Positions 14,298 to 23,000 of a stretch of DNA of 32,479 nucleotides are shown here, one piece after another. This DNA comes from an uncultured Clostridia bacterium (lineage in GTDB: Bacteria > Bacillota > Clostridia > Oscillospirales > Ruminococcaceae), in assembly GCA_947631115.1 (NCBI GenBank), contig CANRKB010000016.1, forward strand, positions 1-32,479. The letters are read 5' to 3'. The translations under genes were made by a program, and so were the position numbers. Each line of letters starts with the position of its first letter. Within the stretch, counting starts at the first letter, position 1. A model generated the notes under the pieces. It did no database searches. It was not told the DNA's origin and saw nothing but the letters and a program-made list of their open reading frames with translations.

Positions 14298-16111
14298 CAG
14301 TCGTCCTCGAGCTTTAATACCGCCATAAACGCCTCTTGCGGAACGGCTACGGTTCCGAACTGACGCATGCGCTTTTTGCCCTCTTTCTGCTTTTCGAGGA
14401 GCTTTTTCTTTCGCGTTATGTCGCCGCCGTAGCACTTCGCGAGAACGTCTTTTCGGAGCGCTTTTATCGTTTCGCGGGCGATTATCTTTCCGCCTATGCA
14501 GGCTTGAATGGGAATTTCAAAAAGCTGGCGCGGAATATGCTCTTTGAGCTTTTCCGCCATTTTCCGCGCGCGCTCATAGGCGCTGTCTGCGTGGATAATA
14601 AACGAAAGCGCGTCTATTACCTCGCCGTTCAGCATAATATCGAGCTTTACAAGCTTTGACGGCTCGAAGCCTTTCATCTCGTAATCATAGCTTGCATAAC
14701 CGCGCGTTCTGGATTTAAGCACGTCGAAGAAGTCGTAGACAATCTCGTTCAGCGGCAATTCATAGTGCAGGTCGACGCGCTTTTCGTCTATATACTTCAT
14801 ATCCTTGAAAATTCCGCGCCGATTCTGGCAAAGCTCCATAATGCTCCCAACGTATTCCGACGGAGAATAAACGTGGGCGTTTACAACAGGCTCGAAGCTT
14901 TGCGCGATAAGCGAAGTGTCGGGGTAGTTTGTGGGGTTGTCTATCATCTTTGTCGTGCCGTCGGTCATTTCAATTTTGTAGACGACAGACGGCGCGGTCG
15001 TTATTATGTCGAGGTTATATTCCCGTTCAATGCGCTCTTGAATAATGTCCATGTGCAACAATCCCAAAAATCCGCACCTGAAGCCGAATCCCAGCGCAAC
15101 GGAACTTTCCGGCTCGTAGGACAGCGACGCGTCGTTTAACTGCAATTTTTCGAGAGCGTCGCGCAGGTCGCCGTATTTCGCGCCGTCTGCGGGATAAATT
15201 CCGCTGAACACCATGGGGCTTACCTCGCGGTAGCCGGGGAGCGCCTCGCTCGCGGGCTTGGCGGCGTTTGTAACGGTGTCGCCGACTTTTGTGTCGCCTA
15301 TTGATTTAATTGAAGCGGCGATATAGCCGACTTCTCCCGCCTTCAGACCGCCCGCGGGAACAAGCTCGGTAGCTCCCATATATCCCGTTTCAACAACAGT
15401 AAATTCCGCGCCCGAAGCCATCATTTTTATCCTGTCGCCCGGTTTTACTTCGCCCTCTTTAACTCTTACATATACGATAACGCCCTTGTAGCTGTCATAA
15501 TAGCTGTCGAAGATAAGGGCTTTGAGCGGGGAAGTTGTATCGCCCTTTGGCGCGGGAATTTTCTTTACAATTTCTTCCATGACCGCGCGGATATTTATTC
15601 CCATTTTCGCGGAAATTTCGGGAGCGTCCATTGCCTCAATGCCGATAACGTCCTCGATTTCGTGCTTTACTTCTTCGGGGTGAGCCGAGGGCAGGTCGAT
15701 TTTATTCACCACGGGAACAACTTCGAGATCGTTTTCTACCGCAAGATAGGTATTGGCAAGCGTCTGCGCTTCAATTCCCTGCGAAGCGTCGACTATAAGC
15801 ACCGCGCCCTCGCATGCCACCAGCGACCGCGAGACCTCGTAGTTAAAGTCGACGTGACCGGGAGTGTCAATGAGGTTGAAGATGTATTCCTCTCCGTCGT
15901 CAGCCTTGTATTTAAGCCTTACGGCGCGGGCTTTTATGGTTATTCCTCTTTCACGCTCGATGTCCATATTGTCGAGCAGCTGTTCTTCCATATCGCGCAG
16001 AGCTACTGTTTCGGTCTGCTCTAAGATACGGTCGGCAAGGGTTGACTTTCCGTGGTCGATATGCGCGATTATGCAGAAGTTTCTTATTTTATCAAGGTAA
16101 TTGTCAGACAA
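14297..16111 (-). CDS. lepA: Elongation factor 4 (LepA)
   Basis: A 604-residue translational GTPase. The start is TTG at 16111, placed 7 nt after AAAGGAG; this gives the normal family length, while upstream in-frame codons lack a ribosome binding site. G1 AHIDHGKST (about 16-24), G3 DTPGH, G4 NKIDLP, and the LepA-specific C-terminal region with [10 protein letters not shown] and [10 protein letters not shown]-type ends are present. LepA acts on ribosomes during initiation and biogenesis and can back-translocate stalled complexes. It lies 25 nt after the membrane-protein gene and overlaps hemW by one base, forming one minus-strand operon. Confidence 0.96.
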   Translation of the reverse strand: MSDNYLDKIRNFCIIAHIDHGKSTLADRILEQTETVALRDMEEQLLDNMDIERERGITIKARAVRLKYKADDGEEYIFNLIDTPGHVDFNYEVSRSLVACEGAVLIVDASQGIEAQTLANTYLAVENDLEVVPVVNKIDLPSAHPEEVKHEIEDVIGIEAMDAPEISAKMGINIRAVMEEIVKKIPAPKGDTTSPLKALIFDSYYDSYKGVIVYVRVKEGEVKPGDRIKMMASGAEFTVVETGYMGATELVPAGGLKAGEVGYIAASIKSIGDTKVGDTVTNAAKPASEALPGYREVSPMVFSGIYPADGAKYGDLRDALEKLQLNDASLSYEPESSVALGFGFRCGFLGLLHMDIIQERIEREYNLDIITTAPSVVYKIEMTDGTTKMIDNPTNYPDTSLIAQSFEPVVNAHVYSPSEYVGSIMELCQNRRGIFKDMKYIDEKRVDLHYELPLNEIVYDFFDVLKSRTRGYASYDYEMKGFEPSKLVKLDIMLNGEVIDALSFIIHADSAYERARKMAEKLKEHIPRQLFEIPIQACIGGKIIARETIKALRKDVLAKCYGGDITRKKKLLEKQKEGKKRMRQFGTVAVPQEAFMAVLKLEDD

Positions 16112-16136
16112 TGTTTTTCTCCTTTTCCGTATTCTG

Positions 16137-16751
16137 TCAGTTGTCCTCGATATATTCCGTATCAAGGCGCCATTCGAGAAGCTCGAGGTTTTTGAGAAAG
16201 TCCTCCTCGCTCTCCCATGACGGCAGGTCGAAGGTCTTGTATTGCTCGTTTTTCAGCAGTTGGCGCACGACGTATAGGTCGTTCTTGCGCTTGGTGGCGC
16301 TTTCTTTAAATTCGCGAAGCGGCGCAAATACGCCGTATTCTCCTTCGAGCCTGTAAATGACAAACTCGCCGAATTGCATAGCGGTAAGCTCGGTTGAGCT
16401 AATCAGCGTTTTGACGGTTGTGTTTTCCATGTCGAGCGGCGTTTCGTTGAGGGTGAAAATGGCGATGGGGTCGTCCCTCAGGTGCGTTTTGTCATGCTCC
16501 GAGGCAACGTTGTTGTAATTCTCGCTGTTGAAAACATAATCCCCCGCAAAGACATAATAGTGGCTGGACGGATTCTGATAACACTGCACCACAACAAACT
16601 TTTCGTCGCCGTAGGTTTTTTCATATACGGTGTCCTTCGGGTCGTAAAAAATGCCGATGACGAATTTTATCGCGAACATAAAAATTCCCGTAGATACAAG
16701 AACAATAAGCATCGGCAGAAGTTTTAAAAAGATCTCTTTAGCTTTTGACAT
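16137..16751 (-). CDS. Hypothetical single-pass membrane protein
   Basis: A 204-residue protein starts at ATG 16751 ([11 protein letters not shown]) after AAAGGGAA. One strong membrane helix spans about residues 11-33 ([21 protein letters not shown]), and the rest is a soluble domain with many acidic residues, ending DTEYIEDN. I do not recognise a family. The topology, with a short basic N-terminus followed by a helix, suggests the domain is outside the cell. It is the first gene of the operon with lepA and hemW, behind its own promoter, but nothing in the sequence ties it to translation. The upstream extension contains several codons without a start signal and was not used. Confidence 0.75.
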   Translation of the reverse strand: MSKAKEIFLKLLPMLIVLVSTGIFMFAIKFVIGIFYDPKDTVYEKTYGDEKFVVVQCYQNPSSHYYVFAGDYVFNSENYNNVASEHDKTHLRDDPIAIFTLNETPLDMENTTVKTLISSTELTAMQFGEFVIYRLEGEYGVFAPLREFKESATKRKNDLYVVRQLLKNEQYKTFDLPSWESEEDFLKNLELLEWRLDTEYIEDN

Positions 16752-16781
16752 AATTTCCCTTTCTATAAAACATACACCATA

Positions 16782-16810
16782 ATTATACCATAAGAAGGTG
16801 GTTTTGAAAA
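16782..16810 (-). promoter_or_regulatory. Promoter of the membrane protein-lepA-hemW operon
   Basis: On the minus strand TATAAT (16787-16782) lies 17 nt after TTTTCA (16810-16805). The -10 box is perfect, the -35 box matches 4 of 6. It is divergent from the ylxM promoter 40 bp away. Confidence 0.6.
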
Positions 16811-16850
16811 GCGGTTTTTTTAATTTTTTAAGAAAATTCGCAGATACCCC

Positions 16851-16879
16851 TTGACAAATCGGAAAGTATCTGTTATAAT
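16851..16879 (+). promoter_or_regulatory. Promoter of the ylxM-ffh operon
   Basis: TTGACA (16851-16856) and TATAAT (16874-16879) with a 17-nt spacer give a consensus promoter. Transcription should start near 16886, about 37 nt before the ylxM ATG. Confidence 0.88.
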
Positions 16880-16922
16880 AGCATTTGTCGGTGTAAAGCA
16901 TTTTTATGATACAGAGGCGCTT

Positions 16923-17270
16923 ATGGAAGAAAATTTTGCGCTGCTGCTGGATATATACGGAGAATTGCTCTCGAAAAACCAGCGCGAGGCGGTAGATCTG
17001 AAATATAATTCCGATCTGTCGCTGTCGGAAATCGCCGAGGAAATGGGCGGCATAACCCGTCCCGCCGCAAACGACGCGCGGAAAAAGGGCGAAAAGCGGC
17101 TTTTGGAGCTTGAAGAAATTCTCGGAAACGCAAAGCGGCTGAAGCTTGTTTCGGAGAAAACCGCAAGGGCAAGAGAGCTTCTGGCGCGGCTGGAAAATGA
17201 TACCGACAAAAAAGAAAAGTTTATCTCGGAGCTTTCGGAGATACTTTCCGAAATTGAAAACGCAATGTAA
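16923..17270 (+). CDS. ylxM: YlxM/p13-like helix-turn-helix protein
   Basis: A 115-residue protein with ATG at 16923 after GAGG. The N-terminal LLLDIYGELLSKNQREAVDLKYNSDLSLSEIAEEM pattern (here described in segments of residues 6-40) is the sigma-70 region 4-like helix-turn-helix of the YlxM family. The family is encoded next to ffh in Firmicutes and is reported to bind the signal recognition particle. The usual SRQAVxDAIKR recognition helix is altered: it reads GGITRPAANDARKK, with an extra Gly. The C-terminal half is a long charged helix. It is 32 nt upstream of ffh and shares its promoter. Confidence 0.88.
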   Translation: MEENFALLLDIYGELLSKNQREAVDLKYNSDLSLSEIAEEMGGITRPAANDARKKGEKRLLELEEILGNAKRLKLVSEKTARARELLARLENDTDKKEKFISELSEILSEIENAM

Positions 17271-17302
17271 AGCGAATTAAAGCGGAAAAAGAGGTGGGCA
17301 AA

Positions 17303-18673
17303 ATGGCTTTTGAGGGACTATCACAAAAACTGAACAACGTTTTCGGCAGGCTTAAAAACCACGGAAAGCTCACCGAAAAGGATATAAAGGACGCGATGCG
17401 CGAGGTCAGGATGGCGCTTCTTGACGCGGACGTCAGCTTTAAGGTCGCAAAAGACTTTGTAAATAAGGTCAGCGAAAAGGCGCTCGGCGCGGAGGTTATG
17501 GAAAGCCTTACGCCCGCCCAGCAGGTCATTGACATTGTCCGCGGCGAGCTTATAGAGCTTATGGGTTCGTCTACCGCGAAGCTCGATTTCCCGTCGAAGC
17601 CGCCGTGCGTTATTATGATGTGCGGACTTCAGGGCGCAGGTAAAACGACGCATTGCGCGAAGCTTGCGAAATGGCTCGAAGGACAGAACCGCAGACCGCT
17701 TCTGGTCGCGTGCGACGTATACCGTCCCGCGGCTATCGAACAGTTGAAGATAGTCGGCGCAAAGGTCGGCGCGCACGTCTTTGAGGAGGGGCAGGGAAAC
17801 CCCGTTGAAATTGCCGAACACGGAATTAAGTTCGCGAAAGATCAAGGTTTCGACACGGTGCTGCTCGATACGGCGGGTCGTCTGCATATCGACGAAACGC
17901 TTATGGAGGAGCTTAAAAACATAAAGGTAAGGACAACACCGAATGAAATTCTGCTCGTTGTCGATTCAATGACGGGACAGGACGCGGTGAATGTCGCGGA
18001 GAGCTTTAACGAGGCGCTCGACATAACGGGCGTTATCCTGACAAAGCTCGACGGCGACACAAGAGGCGGCGCGGCGCTTACGGTGCTTGCGATAACGGGA
18101 AAGCCGATAAAGTTTGCGGGCATAGGCGAAAAGCCCGACGATATAGAGCCGTTTTATCCCGACAGAATGGCTTCGAGAATACTCGGCATGGGCGACGTTT
18201 TGACGCTTATAGACAAGGCAAAGGCTTCTCTTGACGAAAAAGAAGCGGCAAAGGCTGTAAAAAAGCTCGAGGAAAACAAGTTCGACTTAAACGACCTTTA
18301 CGCGCAGTTTGAGCAAATTGAAAAAATGGGCAACATAAAGAGCCTGCTCAATATGATACCGGGCGTTGCGGGAAAGATAAAGGACGAGGACATCGACGAA
18401 AAGAAAATGCCTCACACAAAGGCGATAATTACTTCTATGACTAAGCGAGAGCGCGAAAAGCCGTCGATAATCGACGCAAAGAGAAAGCGCAGAATAGCCG
18501 CAGGCTCGGGAACTTCCGTAGAAGAAGTAAACCAGCTTTTAAGACAGTTTGAGCAGATGCAGAAGGTAATGAAGCAAATGGGCTTTACGGGAAAGGGAAA
18601 GAAAAAACGCTTCCCGAAATTCCCCATGAACATGAATGGCATGGGCGGTATGGGCGGCTTTCCTGGAATGTAA
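17303..18673 (+). CDS. ffh: Signal recognition particle protein Ffh (SRP54)
   Basis: A 456-residue protein starting at ATG 17303 after GAGGTGG. NG domain: GLQGAGKTTHCAKLA (about 108-122), DVYRPAA, DTAGRLH (about 190), TKLDGDTRGGAA (about 249-260). M domain: MGNIKSLLNMIPG, RKRRIAAGSGTS, QLLRQFEQMQKVMKQM, and a Met/Gly-rich end (MNGMGGMGGFPGM). Ffh with 4.5S/6S-type SRP RNA binds signal sequences on translating ribosomes and hands them to FtsY at the membrane. No SRP RNA gene was seen in this window. Length and motifs are standard. Confidence 0.97.
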   Translation: MAFEGLSQKLNNVFGRLKNHGKLTEKDIKDAMREVRMALLDADVSFKVAKDFVNKVSEKALGAEVMESLTPAQQVIDIVRGELIELMGSSTAKLDFPSKPPCVIMMCGLQGAGKTTHCAKLAKWLEGQNRRPLLVACDVYRPAAIEQLKIVGAKVGAHVFEEGQGNPVEIAEHGIKFAKDQGFDTVLLDTAGRLHIDETLMEELKNIKVRTTPNEILLVVDSMTGQDAVNVAESFNEALDITGVILTKLDGDTRGGAALTVLAITGKPIKFAGIGEKPDDIEPFYPDRMASRILGMGDVLTLIDKAKASLDEKEAAKAVKKLEENKFDLNDLYAQFEQIEKMGNIKSLLNMIPGVAGKIKDEDIDEKKMPHTKAIITSMTKREREKPSIIDAKRKRRIAAGSGTSVEEVNQLLRQFEQMQKVMKQMGFTGKGKKKRFPKFPMNMNGMGGMGGFPGM

Positions 18674-18717
18674 GAAGGACAGCCTGTGAAAGACGAAGCG
18701 TTTTTTAATGTGATAAA

Positions 18718-18927
18718 ATGACTTGGTGGCTTGGTCCTTTGTTTATCGCGGCGGGAATATTCAATATTTTCGCGGCAGTATTCGACCTTAAACGGTATGT
18801 CGATTTTTGGAGCTTTCGGCGTGGAAGACCAAAGCCGCGACTTAAAAACCGCAACGTACTCAGATTTTTTATAGGATCTGCAGGCGGCGCGATGATATTT
18901 TTGGGGATCGCGGCGGTTGTCTGTTAA
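18718..18927 (+). CDS. Small two-helix membrane protein (Imm17-like?)
   Basis: A 69-residue protein with hydrophobic helices at about 3-22 and 51-68 separated by a basic loop (RRGRPKPRLKNRN). The helical hairpin with AGIFNIFAAVFD near the start and a GGAMIFLGIA end recalls small immunity-17-type membrane proteins, but that is only a resemblance. The ribosome binding site is weak; the gene lies 44 nt after ffh and about 100 nt before rpsP on the same strand, so it probably rides on their transcript. The basic loop should face the cytoplasm. Confidence 0.5.
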   Translation: MTWWLGPLFIAAGIFNIFAAVFDLKRYVDFWSFRRGRPKPRLKNRNVLRFFIGSAGGAMIFLGIAAVVC

Positions 18928-19026
18928 ATGCTTTTATTCGGGTAAGCCGAGGAAGACGACATAATTGTTTTGAATAAAACGGAACAAACCGTTTTTATAC
19001 AAACTTTTAAGAAAGGAGAAAACAAA

Positions 19027-19257
19027 ATGGCAGTAAAGATAAGACTTAGAAGAATGGGCGCAAAGAAAGCTCCGTTCTACCGCGTAGTTGTTGCGGACAG
19101 TCGCTATCCGAGAGACGGTCGTTTTATCGAGGAGATAGGATATTACGATCCGACAAAGGAGCCTGTTGTCGTAAATATTGACAAGGAAAAGGCTGAAGAA
19201 TGGATAAAGAAAGGCGCGCAGCCTACAGACACGGTAAAGCGTCTGCTTAAGGGCTGA
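19027..19257 (+). CDS. rpsP: 30S ribosomal protein S16
   Basis: A 76-residue protein after a clear [27 protein letters not shown], then [22 protein letters not shown] and a C-terminal [16 protein letters not shown] are diagnostic for S16, which stabilises the 16S rRNA 5' and central domains. It follows ffh and precedes khpA; the rimM, trmD and rplS genes that usually complete this cluster are missing after khpA. Confidence 0.97.
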   Translation: MAVKIRLRRMGAKKAPFYRVVVADSRYPRDGRFIEEIGYYDPTKEPVVVNIDKEKAEEWIKKGAQPTDTVKRLLKG

Positions 19258-19295
19258 TAACAAAAAAGCGCTATTTGAAACGGAAGGGCAAGGAT

Positions 19296-19532
19296 ATGTT
19301 AAAAGAACTTCTTATTACTATCGCGACGGCGCTTGTTGAGGATAAGAGCGCAGTTGCGGTAACAGTCGACGCGCCTGACGAAGAGGGCGTCACGGTTTAT
19401 CATCTTCATGTTGGCGCGGACGATATGGGACGCGTTATCGGAAAACAGGGAAGAATAGCGAAGTCTATTCGCACGGTTATGCGCGCAGGCGCTGTAAGAG
19501 CCAACGAGAAGATAATGGTGGAAATTGATTGA
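19296..19532 (+). CDS. khpA: KhpA, KH-domain RNA-binding protein
   Basis: A 78-residue single KH-domain protein (YlqC family). The start ATG at 19296 follows GGAAGGG by 7 nt. The GxxG loop is in VIGKQGRIAKSIRTVM (about residues 48-63). KhpA forms a heterodimer with KhpB/Jag, whose gene is at 31342-32274 in this same window; the pair binds many RNAs and affects cell elongation in streptococci. It sits directly after rpsP, as in most Firmicutes, and ends at a terminator. Confidence 0.93.
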   Translation: MLKELLITIATALVEDKSAVAVTVDAPDEEGVTVYHLHVGADDMGRVIGKQGRIAKSIRTVMRAGAVRANEKIMVEID

Positions 19533-19555
19533 TCACGGCTGTTGATAGATCTTAG

Positions 19556-19583
19556 CAAGGGAAACCTTTATGGGTTTCCCTTG
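19556..19583 (+). terminator. Hairpin terminator after khpA
   Basis: CAAGGGAAACC (19556-19566) pairs perfectly with GGTTTCCCTTG (19573-19583), and outer bases GATAGAT/ATCTAT can extend it. A weak TCTATTTTA follows. It lies 24 nt after the khpA stop and should end the ylxM-khpA transcript. Confidence 0.75.
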
Positions 19584-19643
19584 TCCATCTATTTTAGAGA
19601 AATTTTCCTCGGTTTTGACCTCTAATTTTCAGAATAATGCGTG

Positions 19644-19672
19644 TTGACTTTTTTTATTATTTGTGCTATAAT
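19644..19672 (+). promoter_or_regulatory. Promoter for the activase fusion gene
   Basis: TTGACT (19644-19649) and TATAAT (19667-19672) are 17 nt apart. The expected start near 19680 gives a leader of about 330 nt before the gene at 20012. Three TTTGACA-type strings follow at 19690-19725, and a hairpin CGGGCT (19954-19959)/AGCCCG (19968-19973) lies shortly before the gene. Confidence 0.75.
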
Positions 19673-19787
19673 AAATCTAAGCGCGATAATTTGACAAGAT
19701 AAAAAATTGACAAAATTTGACAATAAACGCCGTCCGACTGTTCGGGATATAATTTGTCCGCGAATATCGGGCTATAATTATCATATT

Positions 19788-19915
19788 CAGACTGTATATA
19801 AAGCCCCATCTGCGGCGTCAGCGTCACTGCAACAGCCACAAAGGCTAGTTGCAGTAACGCTTCCTAGCATCTGGGACTTTCTATACAGTCTGAAGTCGGA
19901 TTTTTATACAAGCTG
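19788..19915. mobile_element. 128-bp MITE-like element with 11-bp target duplication
   Basis: The direct repeat ATTATCATATT occurs at 19777-19787 and again at 19916-19926, exactly bordering this segment. The left end CAGACTGTATATAAA and the inverted right end CAGCTTGTATAAAAA match at 12 of the first 15 positions, so the segment has terminal inverted repeats just inside a target-site duplication. Inside, TTCAGACTGTATA (19786-19798) pairs perfectly with TATACAGTCTGAA (19882-19894), and GCGTCACTGCAAC (19821-19833)/GTTGCAGTAACGC (19848-19860) with AGCC/GGCT make a long imperfect hairpin. There is no room for a transposase. The TSD length recalls IS4-type elements. It lies in the leader of the downstream gene. 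Confidence 0.75.
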
Positions 19916-20011
19916 ATTATCATATTTTGGTTAGTTTACATATAAAGTAATTACGGGCTGTCTGAAAAGCCCGAAGATATTGACCTATTTATTTTGGAGA
20001 GTGATTTCACC

Positions 20012-23000
20012 TTGAAACGAGTTGGACTTGATATAGGTTCGACAACAGTAAAAGCGGCTGTCATCGACGAGAACAAAAACCTTATCTTCAGCCGCTATCA
20101 AAGACATTTTTCCGATATAAGAAAAACGGTTTCGGACATCTTAAACGCCGTCGGAGAAGAACTTAAAGGAGAGCATGCGCTCGTCGCCGTTACGGGGTCG
20201 GGCGGTATCTCCGTGTCTAAATGGCTCGGGATTCCCTTTGCGCAGGAAGTTGCCGCGGGAACTACCGCCATAAAAGCGCTTATCCCCAAAACAGACGTAG
20301 CTATAGAGCTTGGCGGCGAGGACGCGAAAATTACATACTTGACGGGCGGTCTCGAGCAGAGAATGAACGGCTCTTGCGCGGGCGGCACGGGCGCGTTTAT
20401 CGACCAGATGGCGGCGCTTTTAAATACCGACATCGGCGGCTTAAACGAGCTTTCCAAAGAGCATACCACCATTTATCCCATAGCTTCGCGCTGCGGAGTG
20501 TTCGCAAAAAGCGATATTCAGCCGCTTTTAAACGAGGGTGCAAAGAGAAGCGACATTGCCGCGTCCGTTTTCCAGTCGGTGGTAAACCAGACGATAAGCG
20601 GGCTTGCCTGCGGAAAGCCTATCAGAGGAAACGTTGCGTTTCTTGGCGGACCGCTGCATTATCTTTCGGAATTAAGACAGCGCTTTATCGAAACGCTTGA
20701 CTTAAAGCCCGAAAACATCATATTCCCCGAGAATGCGAATTTGTTTGTGGCAATGGGCTGCGCGCTTTCCGAAGAAGCGGAGGAGTTTTCGATAGACGAT
20801 CTTTGCGAAAAGGGAAGCGCTCTCGGCGAAAACCAGCTCCGCGAGGTGGAGAGACTTGCGCCGCTGTTTAAAAACGAAGACGAGCTTAACGAGTTCCGCG
20901 CGCGCCACGCAAAAGCGGTTATTCCTACGGCGGAGCTTTCCGAGGCAAAGGGCGCATGCTATCTCGGAATAGACGCGGGTTCGACGACGACAAAGGCTGT
21001 CCTTATCGACGAGAACGCCAATATCCTCTATTCGCATTATGACAGCAACCACGGCGACCCGCTTAAATCCGTCATCGGCATTTTAAAGGAACTCTATCCG
21101 CTTATCCCGAAAGACGCGTATATTGCAAAGACCTGCGCGACGGGCTACGGCGAACATCTGATAAAAGCCGCGCTCGGAGCGGATTTCGGAGAAATTGAAA
21201 CAATGGCGCACTATAAGGCTGCCGAAAGGATACTTCCCGGAGCGGAATTTATCCTCGACATCGGCGGTCAGGATATGAAATGCATGCGCGTTAAAAACGG
21301 GGAAATAGAGAGCATTTTGCTGAACGAAGCCTGCTCGTCGGGCTGCGGAAGTTTTATAGAAAACTTCGCGAACGCTCTCGGAATGACAAGCGCGGAGTTT
21401 GCCGTTCTGGGACTTTCGGCGGAAAACCCCGTTGACCTGGGTTCAAGATGTACGGTATTTATGAACTCCCGCGTAAAACAGGCGCAGAAAGAGGGCGCGA
21501 CCGTCGCGGATATTTCCGCGGGACTTTCCTATTCCGTCTGCAAGAACGCGCTCTTTAAAGTTATAAAGCTCCGCGATACCGACTCTATGGGCGACAAGAT
21601 AATCGTTCAGGGCGGAACGTTTATGAACGACAGCGTTCTTAGGGCGTTTGAACTTATCATAGGGAAAAACGCCGTCCGCCCCGACAAGGCGGGACTTATG
21701 GGCGCATACGGCTCGGCGCTTGCTGCGCTGGAGCGCGACGACAAAAAGGGAAGCGCCATTGCGCCGCTTGAAAAGCTCGAGGATTTCAAGGTCGAAAAGA
21801 CCGCCGCGCGCTGCGGAAAATGCTCGAACAACTGCCTGCTGACCATTACAAAATTCCCCGACGGAAAGCGCTATATCAGCAACAACCGTTGTGAGCGCGG
21901 CGCGGGAAACGTCTATTCCGGCACCAAAATGCCTAATCTTTACGACTATAAATACCACCTTTTGTTTGACAGAGAGTGCCTGCCCGAGGATAAAGCGCCG
22001 AGGGGAGTTATAGGGCTTCCGCGCGTTCTCGGAATGTACGAGAACTATCCTTTCTGGCACAAGCTGTTTACGGAGCTGGGTTTTTCCGTAAAGCTCTCGC
22101 CGAAATCTTCGAGAGCGATTTATGACAAGGGCATTGAAACAATGCCGAGCGAAAGCGTCTGCTATCCCGCAAAGCTGGCTCACGGACACATACAGTCGCT
22201 CATAAACGACGGAGTAAAGCTCATTTTCTACCCGTCCATGCCGTATGAAATGAACAACGAAAACGGCGGCGACAACCACTACAACTGCCCCGTTGTCGCT
22301 ACATACAGCGAGGTAATTAAAAACTCCGTTCCCGAGCTTCGCGAGGACGTAAAGTTCTTAAATCCGTTCTTGCCCATATTCCATGAAAAGAGAATGGGCG
22401 AAAGGCTTTTCGAGGAATTTTCAAAGAACCTCCCCGAGTTGAACATAACGAAGCACGAGATAAAAGAAGCCCTTTCAAAGGCATACGCCGAGGACACGGC
22501 GTTTAAGAACGAAATGCGCAGAAAGGGCGAGGAAACTCTCGAATTCCTGAAAGCGAACAACAAGCGCGGAATCGTCCTCGCGGGCAGACCGTATCACATA
22601 GACCCCGAAATAAACCACGGACTTCCCGAAATGGTTTCGGGATACGGCTTTGCGGTGCTTACAGAGGACAGCGTCGCGCACCTCGAAAAGGTCGTAAGAC
22701 CCATAAGAGTCGTAGACCAGTGGACGTATCACACGAGGCTTTATGCGGCGGCGCACGTTGTCGGGCATAACGACTGCCTTGAACTGGTACAGCTGAATTC
22801 CTTCGGCTGCGGACTTGACGCGGTAACGACCGACGAAGTCCAGGAGATCCTCCATAGTTTCGGAAAGCTGTATACCTGCCTTAAAATCGACGAGGTAAAT
22901 AACCTCGGCGCGGCAAGAATACGCCTGCGCTCGCTCATCTCCGTAGTTGACGAGCGCGAAAGGCATTGTTATAAGCCAGTCCGCGGACATATCGGCTACA

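Noticed and set aside
19786-19894. 6S RNA or riboswitch as the explanation for the long hairpin
   Set aside because: The hairpin has a 6S-like bubble, but terminal inverted repeats plus the exact 11-bp direct repeat fit an insertion better. I know no riboswitch with this core. Kept only as an alternative.
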